From: Bacillus sp. V5-8f
Lineage (GTDB): Bacteria; Bacillota; Bacilli; Bacillales; DSM-1321
DNA: 64,000 bases
Reading direction: 5' to 3'
NCBI RefSeq assembly: GCF_002863565.1
Contig: NZ_PGUW01000004.1
Span: 62,001-126,000, forward strand
The notes under the pieces are model-generated. The model did no database searches, was not told the origin of the DNA, and saw only the letters and a program-made list of their open reading frames with translations. A program made the position numbers and the translations under genes. How positions within the stretch are numbered: position 1 is the first letter of the stretch; every line of letters begins with the position of its first letter. This document shows, piece by piece, positions 27,916 through 37,030 of this stretch.

Positions 27916-28857
27916 ATGAAGTGGTCTGAAATTGCAATCCATACAACAAACGAAGCGGTGGAGCCCGTCTCCAACATTTTGCACGAGGCGGGTGCGAGTG
28001 GAGTTGTCATTGAAGACCCCCATGATCTCTATAAAGAGCGTGAAAATGTGTTTGGGGAAATCTATCAGTTAAATCCTGCCGACTATCCGGATGAAGGTGT
28101 AATAGTAAAAGCCTATTTGCCTGTTAACAGCTTTCTTGGAGAAACGGTCGATGCAATAAAGGAAGCCATTAACAATCTGCTTTTATTTGATATTGATCTT
28201 GGCCGAAATGCGGTTTCAATAAGTGAAGTAAACGAAGAAGAATGGGCGACTGCTTGGAAAAAGTATTATAATCCGGTTAAAATTTCAGAGCGTTTCACAA
28301 TCGTACCAACCTGGGAAGATTACGCGCCGGTTTCAAGCGATGAGCTTATCATCGAATTGGATCCCGGAATGGCTTTCGGTACAGGTACCCATCCTACAAC
28401 GGTAATGTGTATTCAGGCTCTGGAAAGAACGGTTAAACCTGGTGATATGGTGGTTGACGTCGGAACCGGCTCAGGAGTACTAAGCATAGCTGCTGCCTTA
28501 TTACAAGCCAGGGGCGTTACCGCCCTTGACCTTGATGAGGTTGCGGTTGCTTCCGCCAAAATCAATGTCAAGCTAAATAAAGTACATGATGTTGTTTCGG
28601 TGTCACAAAACAATTTGTTGGATGGGGTTGAAGGTTCTGCGGATGTTGTTGTGGCCAATATACTTGCCGAAGTTATTGTCCGCTTTACCGATGATGTGGC
28701 AAAGGTCGTAAAGCCATCCGGGTACTTCATTGCTTCTGGCATCATTGGGCAGAAGAAACAGGAAGTGAAGGATGCGATGATTGCTTCTGGTTTTTCGATT
28801 GAAGAAACAATCCTTATGGAAGATTGGGTTGCTATTATAGCGAAGAGAAATCACTAA
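27916..28857 (+). CDS. prmA: Ribosomal protein L11 methyltransferase
   Basis: SAM-dependent trimethylation of L11. 313 residues: N-terminal L11-recognition domain ([20 protein letters not shown]), then FGTGTHPTT and the SAM motif [11 protein letters not shown], and ANILAEVI before the C-terminal strand. Start ATG chosen at 27916 behind AGGAGTGG; an in-frame GTG three codons earlier overlaps that site. Downstream of dnaJ as in B. subtilis. Confidence 0.96.
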   Translation: MKWSEIAIHTTNEAVEPVSNILHEAGASGVVIEDPHDLYKERENVFGEIYQLNPADYPDEGVIVKAYLPVNSFLGETVDAIKEAINNLLLFDIDLGRNAVSISEVNEEEWATAWKKYYNPVKISERFTIVPTWEDYAPVSSDELIIELDPGMAFGTGTHPTTVMCIQALERTVKPGDMVVDVGTGSGVLSIAAALLQARGVTALDLDEVAVASAKINVKLNKVHDVVSVSQNNLLDGVEGSADVVVANILAEVIVRFTDDVAKVVKPSGYFIASGIIGQKKQEVKDAMIASGFSIEETILMEDWVAIIAKRNH

Positions 28858-28864
28858 ACAACAA

Positions 28865-28902
28865 GGCGCTCATTACCTCAGGATAATGATGCGCCATTTT
28901 TC
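28865..28902 (+). terminator. Terminator-like hairpin between prmA and rsmE
   Basis: GGCGCTCATTA pairs with TAATGATGCGCC (one bulged A), followed by ATTTTT. Partial readthrough into rsmE is likely as no clear promoter follows. Confidence 0.65.
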
Positions 28903-28935
28903 CCTCATTAATATCTGGAAAAGCAGGTGCATAAA

Positions 28936-29688
28936 GTGCAGCGATATTTTTTGCATGAAGATGATTTTCAAGGGAATACCTTCAGGATCTCAGGTGAGGA
29001 TTACCATCATATTACCAGGGTAATGAGGATGGAGTCGGGTGACCGATTGATTTGTGTCAAACAGGAAGGCCAGGCTGCATTGTGCGAAATTACAGAAATT
29101 GCTAATGATACAGTAGCAGGAACAGTTATAGAATGGAAGAATGAAAATAATGAGCTGCCAGTAAAGGTAGCTATAGCGAGCGGGCTGCCTAAAGGGGATA
29201 AATTGGAGTATATCGTTCAGAAAGGGACGGAGCTTGGGGCCCATGAATTTATCCCTTTTATTGCTGCCCGTTCTATTGTGAAATGGGACCCTAAAAAGGC
29301 AATTAAGAAAACGGAACGCCTGGAGAAAATTGCAAAGGAAGCAGCTGAGCAATCCCATAGAACAATTATTCCGGAAGTATTCCATCCTAAAACATTAGCA
29401 GATTTGGTTTCTTGCGGGCAGGAATTTGACTTTAAGCTGATCGCATTTGAAGAAGAAGCAAAAAGAGGGGAAACAGGTGCCCTTGCATCCGTACTCCGTG
29501 AAATAAAACCCGGACAGTCGCTTCTCTTTGTTTTCGGGCCTGAAGGCGGGCTTGACCAAAGTGAAATAGATAAGCTGATAGAAGCTGGCTTTTTGGCCTG
29601 CGGGCTTGGGCCTAGAATATTACGGACAGAAACAGCACCGCTTTATGCATTAAGTGCTGTTTCCTATCAATTAGAATTATTGAGGTGA
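28936..29688 (+). CDS. rsmE: 16S rRNA (uracil(1498)-N(3))-methyltransferase
   Basis: SPOUT-class methyltransferase of 250 residues. It has an N-terminal PUA-like part and the knot motifs ASGLPKGDKLEYIVQKGTEL, FGPEGGLD and LGPRILRTETAPLYALS. GTG at 28936 is preferred (product MQRYFL, as in the family); a GTG three codons upstream is possible. mtaB starts 6 bases after the stop, implying one transcript. Confidence 0.94.
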   Translation: MQRYFLHEDDFQGNTFRISGEDYHHITRVMRMESGDRLICVKQEGQAALCEITEIANDTVAGTVIEWKNENNELPVKVAIASGLPKGDKLEYIVQKGTELGAHEFIPFIAARSIVKWDPKKAIKKTERLEKIAKEAAEQSHRTIIPEVFHPKTLADLVSCGQEFDFKLIAFEEEAKRGETGALASVLREIKPGQSLLFVFGPEGGLDQSEIDKLIEAGFLACGLGPRILRTETAPLYALSAVSYQLELLR

Positions 29689-29694
29689 TTAAAC

Positions 29695-31050
29695 ATGGCA
29701 ACTGTTGCCTTTCATACATTAGGATGTAAAGTGAACCATTATGAAACAGAAGCAATATGGCAGCTATTTAAATCAGAGGGATATGAGCGCACGGATTTTG
29801 AATCTTCAGCTGATGTCTATGTTATTAATACTTGCACCGTTACAAACACAGGGGACAAAAAGAGCCGTCAGGTCATCCGCCGCGCGATCCGCAAAAATCC
29901 TGATGCTGTTATTGCGGTTACCGGGTGTTACGCTCAAACATCACCGGCAGAAATCATGGCTATTCCAGGTGTTGATATTGTTGTGGGAACTCAGGACCGT
30001 ACAAAAATGCTTGGATATATCGAACAATACAAGCGAGAACGCCAACCGATTAATGGTGTAGGCAATATCATGAAGACTCGTGTTTATGAAGAGCTTGACG
30101 TACCGGCATTTACTGACCGCACACGCGCTTCGCTAAAAATCCAGGAAGGCTGCAATAACTTTTGTACCTTCTGTATTATCCCTTGGGCTCGTGGCTTAAT
30201 GAGGTCCCGTGATCCGAAGGAAGTAATTCGCCAGGCGCAGCAGCTTGTCGATGCAGGGTATAAAGAAATCGTCCTGACCGGTATCCACACCGGCGGTTAC
30301 GGGGAGGATATGAAGGATTATAACCTTGCCATGCTCCTCCGCGACTTGGAAAATCAAGTCCAAGGATTAAAGCGGCTCCGGATTTCTTCGATTGAAGCGA
30401 GCCAGATTACGGATGACGTCATCGAAGTGCTGGCCAATTCAGAAAAGGTTGTACGCCATCTGCATATTCCAATTCAATCAGGGTCGGATACTGTTTTGAA
30501 GAGGATGAGAAGAAAGTATACGATGGCCTTTTTTGCTGACCGTTTAAACAAGCTTAAAAAGGCGCTTCCTGGCCTTGCAATCACTTCCGATGTGATTGTG
30601 GGCTTCCCTGGGGAAACGGAAGAGGAATTCATGGATACCTACAATTTTATTAAAGAGCACAAATTTTCTGAGCTTCACGTGTTCCCTTATTCGAAACGTA
30701 CAGGTACGCCTGCTGCCAGAATGGAAGACCAAATCGATGAAGAAGTGAAAAACGAGCGGGTTCACCGTCTAATTTTCCTATCAGATCAGCTTGCAAAAGA
30801 ATATGCTTCTGAATTCGAGGGAGAAGTATTGGAAGTTATACCTGAAGAACGCTTTGAAGAAAAACCGGAAAGCGGATTATATGTAGGGTATACCGATAAC
30901 TATTTGAAGGTCGTATTCCCCGCCAATGAACAAATGGTCGGTGAGATTGTTAAGGTGAAAATAACAAAGGCTGGTTATCCATATAACGAAGGGCAATTCG
31001 TCACTATTGTAAAAGATGGCCCTGCATTGAAGGAAGCAGTTAATGGGTAA
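29695..31050 (+). CDS. mtaB: tRNA t6A37 C2-methylthiotransferase MtaB
   Basis: Adds the methylthio group to t6A at position 37 of ANN-decoding tRNAs (B. subtilis YqeV). 451 residues: N-terminal UPF0004 domain with Cys ligands in FHTLGCKVNHYE, NTCTVTN and VTGCYAQ; radical SAM motif CNNFCTFCIIP; C-terminal TRAM-type domain. Shine-Dalgarno TGAGGTGA overlaps the end of rsmE. Followed by a GC-rich terminator. Confidence 0.95.
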   Translation: MATVAFHTLGCKVNHYETEAIWQLFKSEGYERTDFESSADVYVINTCTVTNTGDKKSRQVIRRAIRKNPDAVIAVTGCYAQTSPAEIMAIPGVDIVVGTQDRTKMLGYIEQYKRERQPINGVGNIMKTRVYEELDVPAFTDRTRASLKIQEGCNNFCTFCIIPWARGLMRSRDPKEVIRQAQQLVDAGYKEIVLTGIHTGGYGEDMKDYNLAMLLRDLENQVQGLKRLRISSIEASQITDDVIEVLANSEKVVRHLHIPIQSGSDTVLKRMRRKYTMAFFADRLNKLKKALPGLAITSDVIVGFPGETEEEFMDTYNFIKEHKFSELHVFPYSKRTGTPAARMEDQIDEEVKNERVHRLIFLSDQLAKEYASEFEGEVLEVIPEERFEEKPESGLYVGYTDNYLKVVFPANEQMVGEIVKVKITKAGYPYNEGQFVTIVKDGPALKEAVNG

Positions 31051-31066
31051 CACTGTATGTAATAGG

Positions 31067-31095
31067 GGCAGCGGCATATAAGCCGCTGCCTTTAT
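31067..31095 (+). terminator. mtaB terminator
   Basis: GGCAGCGGC pairs exactly with GCCGCTGCC around six bases, followed by TTTATC. Confidence 0.75.
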
Positions 31096-31232
31096 CATGC
31101 TTAGGACATATTTCTATACTTATAAGCAGATAACTAGAATATCATGAGCTCGAGCTCGAAAACGTTTGTTAAACGTGATAGGATGTACAAGTATGTACAA
31201 CTTTATTTCCGTTTGGAAGGAGATCATAAAAT

Positions 31233-31904
31233 ATGGTACACAATGTGGCAGGACTCATTGACCATACCTTGCTAAAAGCAGATGCAACAAAACAGCAAAT
31301 TAAAACCCTTTGTGAGGAGGCACGGGAATATAAATTTGCCTCTGTCTGCGTCAACCCTACATGGGTAAGTTATGCGGCTGATTTATTGAAAGGCTCAGGT
31401 GTTAAGGTTTGTACTGTTATTGGTTTCCCGTTAGGGGCCAATACGCCTGAAACGAAAGCATTTGAAACACGAAATGCGATCGAAAACGGGGCAGATGAAG
31501 TAGATATGGTAATCAATATCGGCGCTATTAAGGACAAGGATGATGAACTTGTCGAAAGGGACATACGTGCTGTTGCAGAAGCAGCAAAAGGAAAAGCGCT
31601 AACAAAGGTTATCATTGAAACCTCTCTTTTAACTGAAGAAGAAAAGGTCCGAGCCTGTAAACTATCTGTAAAGGCTGGTTCTGACTACGTAAAAACATCT
31701 ACCGGTTTCTCTACAGGCGGGGCAACTGCTGAAGACGTAGTGCTTATGAGAAAAACCGTAGGCCCCCATATTGGAGTAAAGGCCTCCGGCGGAGTTCGAA
31801 ACACAGAAGATGCCCAGAGAGTAATCGAAGCAGGCGCAACAAGAATCGGCGCGAGTGCGGGAGTCTCCATTGTAAAAGGTTTAACAGCAGAGTCCGACTA
31901 TTGA
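31233..31904 (+). CDS. deoC: Deoxyribose-phosphate aldolase
   Basis: Splits 2-deoxyribose 5-phosphate into glyceraldehyde 3-phosphate and acetaldehyde in deoxynucleoside catabolism. 223 residues: class I aldolase barrel with [21 protein letters not shown], the Schiff-base Lys in DYVKTSTGF and the second active-site Lys in GVKASGGVR. Shine-Dalgarno GGAAGGAG. It stands alone, not with nupC and pdp as in B. subtilis, though cdd lies about 11 kb away. Its stop codon is 3 bases from that of the convergent yqeW. Confidence 0.96.
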   Translation: MVHNVAGLIDHTLLKADATKQQIKTLCEEAREYKFASVCVNPTWVSYAADLLKGSGVKVCTVIGFPLGANTPETKAFETRNAIENGADEVDMVINIGAIKDKDDELVERDIRAVAEAAKGKALTKVIIETSLLTEEEKVRACKLSVKAGSDYVKTSTGFSTGGATAEDVVLMRKTVGPHIGVKASGGVRNTEDAQRVIEAGATRIGASAGVSIVKGLTAESDY

Positions 31905-31907
31905 TAC

Positions 31908-32846
31908 TTAACGGCTTCCAGTAGAGGACGGCCCATGAAGCAACAGGATGAATTTCGAAAACGAACCGGAAAAAGGAAGAACTGCCATCGATGTAATGAC
32001 ATTGAACAAAACCCCGGCGTGGGCCAGTTGAACCGCTTTATTGGAGGTGAAAAAGGCTGCTGCATCTTCCAGCGGGCCAATTAAAGGAATGAATGCAAGC
32101 ACACCGAGAACATTCAGCCAAATATGGGCGTAGGCAGTAAAACGTGCTTGATCTCCGGATCCGAGGCTAGCCATATATCCTGTAATGCATGTACCAATAT
32201 TGGAACCCAGCATAATGGCGATTCCTGTAAATACAGTTAATTCCCCTCCAGCTAAAAAGCTCATCGCGATCCCTATGGTTGCTGAACTGGAATGAATCAA
32301 AGCTGTAAAGGCCATTCCTATCAAAATCGCAATAAATAAGTTGTTCTCCATACTTTGTATCAAAGTATCCGTTATTGAAAACGAGGAAATAGGTCCTGCA
32401 AGGTTCTTAAACCCATTCATTGCAGTGAAAATGGAGGCTAGACCAATCATCGCGGTTCCTATACTTTTACAAACAGTCTTTGGGATCAGCCATAGGAGTG
32501 CCCCTGCGGCGGCTCCAGGAAGAATATATGTTTCTAAGGAGATCGTCATAAATTCTGCCGTTAAAGTGGAACCGATGTTGGAACCGAGAATAATCCCAAT
32601 CGTTTGAGAAAAACTCAGGCTGCCTGCTGAAACTAGTCCAACGGTCATTACCATGACTGCAGAGCTGCTTTGCAGAAGCCCGGTTATAAAAGTGCCGGTG
32701 ATAAATCCCTTCAAAGGTGTGCCTGTGACCTTAGAAAGCACAGCTTTTAACGATTGACCTGAAAGATTGAATAAACCGATTCGCAGCAAGGCCATTCCAG
32801 TTAAAAAAACTAATATATAGATAATGAAAAGAAGAAGCTCACGCAT
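31908..32846 (-). CDS. yqeW: YqeW, Na/Pi-cotransporter family protein
   Basis: A 312-residue polytopic membrane protein of the type II Na+/phosphate cotransporter (PNaS) family. The two inverted-repeat signature motifs are present: GLLQSSSAVMVMTVG (about residue 57) and ALIHSSSATIGIAMSF (about 190), plus GSNIGST and GSNIGTC. Probable phosphate uptake; ion and substrate are inferred. Shine-Dalgarno GGAGGG. There is no room for a terminator before the convergent deoC stop. Confidence 0.9.
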   Translation of the reverse strand: MRELLLFIIYILVFLTGMALLRIGLFNLSGQSLKAVLSKVTGTPLKGFITGTFITGLLQSSSAVMVMTVGLVSAGSLSFSQTIGIILGSNIGSTLTAEFMTISLETYILPGAAAGALLWLIPKTVCKSIGTAMIGLASIFTAMNGFKNLAGPISSFSITDTLIQSMENNLFIAILIGMAFTALIHSSSATIGIAMSFLAGGELTVFTGIAIMLGSNIGTCITGYMASLGSGDQARFTAYAHIWLNVLGVLAFIPLIGPLEDAAAFFTSNKAVQLAHAGVLFNVITSMAVLPFSGSFSKFILLLHGPSSTGSR

Positions 32847-32940
32847 AATATCCCTCCATGTTTCATCTTATGGAAAGCAAGAGGGGAACATGTCTAATTA
32901 ACATTGGCCAAACTTAATAAAAGTAAATTGATTAATTTGG

Positions 32941-32969
32941 TTGACCCGCAATAATCCATATATTATAAT
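32941..32969 (+). promoter_or_regulatory. SigA-type promoter of rpsU-yqeY
   Basis: TTGACC, 17 bases, TATAAT, about 65 bases before the rpsU start codon. Confidence 0.8.
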
Positions 32970-33038
32970 ATTTAAGTACATGTTTAAACATGTTGCCAAC
33001 TTTGAGTTAGTGTGTTGTTTTCGGAGGGAGGGAAAGAG

Positions 33039-33212
33039 ATGTCTAAAACCGTCGTTCGTAAAAACGAATCGCTTGAAGATGCTCTTCGTCGTTTCAAACG
33101 TACTGTATCTAAAGCAGGATCGCTTCAGGAAGCAAGAAAGCGTGAATTCTATGAAAAGCCAAGCGTTAAACGTAAGAAGAAGTCTGAAGCTGCTAGAAAA
33201 CGTAAATACTAA
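33039..33212 (+). CDS. rpsU: 30S ribosomal protein S21
   Basis: Small basic ribosomal protein of 57 residues: [20 protein letters not shown], then a basic tail ending [15 protein letters not shown] at 33039 is chosen behind CGGAGGGAG. It is followed after 14 bases by yqeY, the usual Bacillota pairing. Confidence 0.97.
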   Translation: MSKTVVRKNESLEDALRRFKRTVSKAGSLQEARKREFYEKPSVKRKKKSEAARKRKY

Positions 33213-33226
33213 TAGAGGGTGGAATA

Positions 33227-33673
33227 ATGAGTCTACTCGAGCGTTTAAATAATGATATGAAACAAGCGATGAAGAACAAGGAAAAGGACAGACTCTCTGT
33301 TATCCGTATGCTTAAAGCTTCTCTTCAAAATGAAGGGATTAAAGCCGGCAAACAGGAATTGACAGAAGAGGAAGAATTGACAGTACTTTCTCGCGAATTA
33401 AAACAACGCAAAGACTCCCTCCAAGAGTTTGAAAATGCTGGTAGAACAGACCTTGTGGAAAAAATACGTACCGAACTTGGCTACGTTGAGGTATATTTAC
33501 CGGAGCAGCTCTCAGAAGAGGAAATCGATTCGATCATTAAAGAAACTATCGAAGAAGTGAATGCTACTTCGAAGGCCGATATGGGGAGAGTTATGGCTGC
33601 CTTGATGCCAAAGGTAAAAGGCAAGGCAGACGGCTCCATGGTCAATAAATTAGTACAACAACATCTATCCTAA
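33227..33673 (+). CDS. yqeY: GatB/YqeY domain-containing protein
   Basis: A 148-residue, mostly helical protein related to the C-terminal tRNA-binding tail of GatB. Typical features: [35 protein letters not shown] and a C-terminal [19 protein letters not shown]. The function of stand-alone YqeY is unproven; tRNA or rRNA interaction is inferred from fold. Co-transcribed with rpsU. Confidence 0.93.
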   Translation: MSLLERLNNDMKQAMKNKEKDRLSVIRMLKASLQNEGIKAGKQELTEEEELTVLSRELKQRKDSLQEFENAGRTDLVEKIRTELGYVEVYLPEQLSEEEIDSIIKETIEEVNATSKADMGRVMAALMPKVKGKADGSMVNKLVQQHLS

Positions 33674-33685
33674 ACTCGAAACCTA

Positions 33686-33718
33686 AACCGCAGGCATTCA
33701 TATTGCTTGCGGTTTTTT
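33686..33718 (+). terminator. rpsU-yqeY terminator
   Basis: AACCGCAGGCA pairs with TGCTTGCGGTT (one G-T) over seven bases, followed by six T. Confidence 0.85.
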
Positions 33719-33745
33719 ACATTATGCATTTTTACTCAAGTTTTA

Positions 33746-33771
33746 TGAAACTTTCTGTCTATAACAGCGTA
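33746..33771 (+). promoter_or_regulatory. SigW-type promoter of yqeZ-floA-yqfB
   Basis: TGAAAC, exactly 16 bases, CGTA: the canonical SigW pattern, 44 bases before yqeZ. B. subtilis yqeZ-yqfA-yqfB belongs to the SigW envelope-stress regulon. Confidence 0.9.
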
Positions 33772-33814
33772 ATTAGAAGTAGAAGGGCAAAATCGCCGAA
33801 AGGAGGAAGCTTGC

Positions 33815-35149
33815 TTGGGACTTTGGCGCTCAGCCTTTTTCATGATCATTAGTATGCTTGCTTTTTTACTGTTTTTTCAATCTGCTTCAGTTGCAAAAAG
33901 TGAAAAAGTTTATATTGTACCGGTTCAGAATACTGTAGAAAATGGGTTATATGCATTCCTGGAAAGAGCATTTCAAACCGCTGAGAGTAATAAAGCCGAC
34001 CTGGTCATATTAGAAATTAATACACCTGGTGGTGCCATTGATGCTGCTGGGAAGATAGGGAAGCTAATCAGTGACACACCAATAAAAACGGCAGCCTTTG
34101 TGAACAACAGGGCACTTTCCTCTGGTGCTTATATTTCATTAAATGCCGATGAGATCTATATGGTTCCGAATGCTACTATCGGTTCAGCCGCCGTGATTGA
34201 TTCATCTGGTAATATGGCTGGCAAAAAAGCTCAATCCTATTGGGTAGCAGCGATGGAAACGGCAGCTGAACAAAACGGTCGTGATGCGAAGTATGCAAGG
34301 GCGATGGCAGAGGAAGGGATTATCCTTCCAGAAATAGATAAGAAAAAAGGGAGCCTTCTTACCTTGACAGCTGAAGAAGCTCAAAGGGTGGGTTATAGTA
34401 ACGGCACGGTTTCGGGAAGTGCCGCTCTGCTAGAGGAACTTGGCCTTGAAGATGCTGCCATTCGGCATGTAAACGAAACGTTTTCCGAAAAGCTGTCCCG
34501 TTTTTTAACGAGCCCTTTCGTTGTGCCGTTTCTCTTGACAATTGCTGCTGTAGGACTTGTGTTTGAGTTGTTTTCCCCTGGCTTTGGCATTCCCGGTTTG
34601 ACTGGTATAACTGCATTGATTCTATTTTTCTATGGCCATCTTGTTGCGGGACTTGCAGGATATGAAACAATTGCTTTGTTTATAATCGGAATCATCTTGA
34701 TTGTGCTTGAGTTGTTCCTCCCTGGCGGCATTATTGGGATTTTTGGGTTTGCAGCTGTAATAGCAAGCTTATTTATGGCATCAGGTGATGTGATAAACAT
34801 GGCCTTTTCCCTTGTAATTGCTCTTACAGCATCTATTTTGGTTTCTATCCTATTCGTAAAGGTGTTTGGTAGGAAAATGAATTTTTTTAAGAAAATGATT
34901 TTAACAGATTCAACAAAAACAGAAAAAGGCTATGTGTCCAATCAAAACCGTCTGGATCTAATTAGGAAACAGGGCCGTGCCCTGACTGATTTAAGGCCAT
35001 CTGGAACTGCCATCATCCAAGAAGAACGGGTGGATGTAGTAACAGAAGGCAGCTTTATTGGCAAGGGCACCTTGGTTAAGGTAATTAAGGCAGAAGGGTC
35101 GCGTATTGTCGTCAGGGAAGTAGATGAAACTATCGCAATGGAGGATTGA
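33815..35149 (+). CDS. yqeZ: NfeD-family membrane-bound serine protease YqeZ
   Basis: Partner of flotillin-like proteins in envelope stress. The 444-residue protein has an N-terminal signal or anchor (about 5-28), a ClpP-fold protease domain ([14 protein letters not shown]; nucleophile region [25 protein letters not shown]), four to five membrane spans (about 228-350) and a C-terminal NfeD OB domain. Start is TTG at 33815, 5 bases after AAGGAGGAAGC. floA starts 2 bases after the stop. Confidence 0.9.
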   Translation: MGLWRSAFFMIISMLAFLLFFQSASVAKSEKVYIVPVQNTVENGLYAFLERAFQTAESNKADLVILEINTPGGAIDAAGKIGKLISDTPIKTAAFVNNRALSSGAYISLNADEIYMVPNATIGSAAVIDSSGNMAGKKAQSYWVAAMETAAEQNGRDAKYARAMAEEGIILPEIDKKKGSLLTLTAEEAQRVGYSNGTVSGSAALLEELGLEDAAIRHVNETFSEKLSRFLTSPFVVPFLLTIAAVGLVFELFSPGFGIPGLTGITALILFFYGHLVAGLAGYETIALFIIGIILIVLELFLPGGIIGIFGFAAVIASLFMASGDVINMAFSLVIALTASILVSILFVKVFGRKMNFFKKMILTDSTKTEKGYVSNQNRLDLIRKQGRALTDLRPSGTAIIQEERVDVVTEGSFIGKGTLVKVIKAEGSRIVVREVDETIAMED

Positions 35150-35151
35150 AT

Positions 35152-36144
35152 ATGGAATTAACTTCAGGCACTATATTATTAATTTTGGCGATTATTGCGG
35201 GAATTGTTGTACTCTCAGTTTTCTTAACGTTTGTACCGGTGATGCTCTGGATCTCCGCACTTGCAGCGGGTGTAAGGGTATCTATCTTTACCCTTATCGG
35301 TATGAGGTTAAGGCGTGTCATTCCAAACCGTGTCGTTAATCCGCTCATTAAAGCTCATAAGGCAGGTTTGGATGTGACTACAAACCAGCTGGAAAGCCAT
35401 TACCTTGCTGGAGGGAATGTCGACCGGGTAGTTAATGCATTAATTGCAGCGCAGCGTGCCAATATCGAGCTGTCCTTTGAAAGAAGTGCAGCAATTGATC
35501 TTGCAGGAAGAGATGTTTTGCAGGCCGTGCAAATGAGTGTAAATCCCAAAGTGATTGAGACACCTTTCATTGCAGGGGTGGCTATGGATGGCATTGAGGT
35601 AAAAGCGAAGGCGAGAATCACTGTGCGGGCGAATATTGACCGTTTAGTCGGTGGGGCCGGAGAAGAAACAGTCATTGCCCGTGTTGGTGAAGGAATTGTT
35701 TCGACAATCGGTTCATCTGAAAACCATAAAAAGGTTTTGGAAAATCCCGATATGATTTCGAGAACCGTTTTATCCAAGGGACTCGATGCTGGCACTGCAT
35801 TTGAAATTCTTTCGATTGATATTGCGGATGTGGACATTGGCAAGAATATTGGGGCCATTCTACAGACTGATCAAGCAGAAGCTGATAAAAAGATAGCCCA
35901 AGCAAAAGCCGAAGAGCGACGGGCGATGGCTGTAGCGCAGGAGCAGGAAATGATGGCGCGCGTCCAGGAAATGAGGGCGAAGGTTGTGCAGGCTGAAGCC
36001 GAAGTTCCGTTAGCCATGGCGGAGGCCCTAAAAGAAGGGAATATCGGAGTAATGGATTATATGAATATTCAAAATATCTCCGCTGATACAGAAATGCGTG
36101 ATTCCATTGGCAGGGTTTCCAAAGATCCAAAGGATAAAAAGTAA
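35152..36144 (+). CDS. floA: Flotillin-like protein FloA
   Basis: Scaffold of membrane microdomains and fluidity; SigW-controlled. 330 residues: an N-terminal hydrophobic hairpin (about 5-40, [20 protein letters not shown]), a SPFH-like domain, and a C-terminal coiled coil rich in Ala/Glu ([20 protein letters not shown]). The ATG at 35152 is 7 bases after GGAGG; an upstream TTG overlaps yqeZ and is less likely. Very close to B. subtilis YqfA. Confidence 0.95.
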   Translation: MELTSGTILLILAIIAGIVVLSVFLTFVPVMLWISALAAGVRVSIFTLIGMRLRRVIPNRVVNPLIKAHKAGLDVTTNQLESHYLAGGNVDRVVNALIAAQRANIELSFERSAAIDLAGRDVLQAVQMSVNPKVIETPFIAGVAMDGIEVKAKARITVRANIDRLVGGAGEETVIARVGEGIVSTIGSSENHKKVLENPDMISRTVLSKGLDAGTAFEILSIDIADVDIGKNIGAILQTDQAEADKKIAQAKAEERRAMAVAQEQEMMARVQEMRAKVVQAEAEVPLAMAEALKEGNIGVMDYMNIQNISADTEMRDSIGRVSKDPKDKK

Positions 36145-36178
36145 TGGATAAACCGGATCTCGCATCAGGAGGGATTGG

Positions 36179-36646
36179 ATGGAATTCTTATTTGAATTAT
36201 TGTTAAACAACCTCCCCTTTATCATTATTGTTGTGGGAGTCATTTATTCTTTTATCGGTAAACGGAGATCGTCTGCCCAACAGGAGCAAAAAAAGAGAAA
36301 GACAGTTCCAGAGATCTTTAAAGAGGCTTGGGATGAACAAAATAATGAAGCACGAACTCTACCAAGGCAACAAAAGACCATACAGCCTGATACCGAAAAT
36401 CACCCTGTAGCTCCTGATATAGCAGCCAGTCAGTTAGAAGGCAAGCTGAATCAAGCAAGGAAAGACTTGGCATTAGTACTTTCCGCGGATGGTAAGGAAA
36501 CTCGTGCTCCCGGTGAGAGGATTGCAGAGCATAATGAATACGAGGCACATAGGCCTGATCTGCATTTTGACAGGCAAAAACTTATAGATGGTATTATTAT
36601 GGCTGAGGTTCTGGGTCCGCCCAAATCAAGACAAAAAAGAAGATAG
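36179..36646 (+). CDS. yqfB: YqfB, hypothetical membrane-anchored protein
   Basis: A 155-residue protein with an N-terminal membrane span (LLLNNLPFIIIVVGVIYSFIG, about 7-27) followed by a basic patch (GKRRSSAQQEQKKRK) and a polar, probably disordered cytoplasmic tail. Third gene of the SigW-type operon, matching B. subtilis yqfB by position. No domain or function recognised. Confidence 0.75.
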   Translation: MEFLFELLLNNLPFIIIVVGVIYSFIGKRRSSAQQEQKKRKTVPEIFKEAWDEQNNEARTLPRQQKTIQPDTENHPVAPDIAASQLEGKLNQARKDLALVLSADGKETRAPGERIAEHNEYEAHRPDLHFDRQKLIDGIIMAEVLGPPKSRQKRR

Positions 36647-36680
36647 CATGAAGCTTTGCTTTGCGTGAAAAAAATGTGCT

Positions 36681-36729
36681 AGAACCCTCTTTCATTTCAT
36701 ACATTTGAGATGAAAGGGGGTTCTTTTTT
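36681..36729 (+). terminator. yqfB terminator with embedded SigE-like -10 and yqfC ribosome site
   Basis: Stem AGAACCCTCTTTCAT (36681-36695) with ATGAAAGGGGGTTCT (36710-36724), one G-T pair, then a T tract ending at the yqfC ATG (36730). The loop contains CATACATT (36698-36705), identical to the SigE -10 consensus; no strong -35 was seen. The 3' arm holds GAAAGGGGG, the only Shine-Dalgarno for yqfC. Confidence 0.75.
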
Positions 36730-37014
36730 ATGGCACCTAAATGGGGGCAAAACATTAAAAAGCTACTTGTCAAAACCATGGACCTTCCGCAAGATGTCAT
36801 GATGGACCTGCCGCGAATTACATTGATAGGACAATTACATATTTATATTGAAAACCATAGAGGGCTCCTTACCTTTACAGATACAGAAGTCCGGCTGATG
36901 TTAAAAAAAGGCCAGCTTCTGATAAAAGGGAATGAATTTGTCATCAAAACGATCTTGCCTGAAGAAATCATGCTACAAGGAAAGATCGACCAGGTATATT
37001 TTATAAAAGAGTAA
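36730..37014 (+). CDS. yqfC: Sporulation protein YqfC
   Basis: A 94-residue YabP/YqfC-family protein: DLPRITLIGQLHIYIENHRGLLTF then a beta-rich C-terminus. In B. subtilis yqfC and yqfD are SigE-dependent mother-cell genes and mutants sporulate poorly; the molecular role is unknown. Its ribosome site lies inside the preceding terminator hairpin, so readthrough mRNA should be translated poorly while a transcript starting inside the hairpin would not be. yqfD follows after 16 bases. Confidence 0.93.
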   Translation: MAPKWGQNIKKLLVKTMDLPQDVMMDLPRITLIGQLHIYIENHRGLLTFTDTEVRLMLKKGQLLIKGNEFVIKTILPEEIMLQGKIDQVYFIKE

Positions 37015-37030
37015 TACCAGGAGGAAACTG

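Noticed and set aside
31157..31170. cre-like sequence upstream of deoC (CGAAAACGTTTGTT)
   Set aside because: Four mismatches to the CcpA consensus, including both ends; not enough to claim catabolite control.
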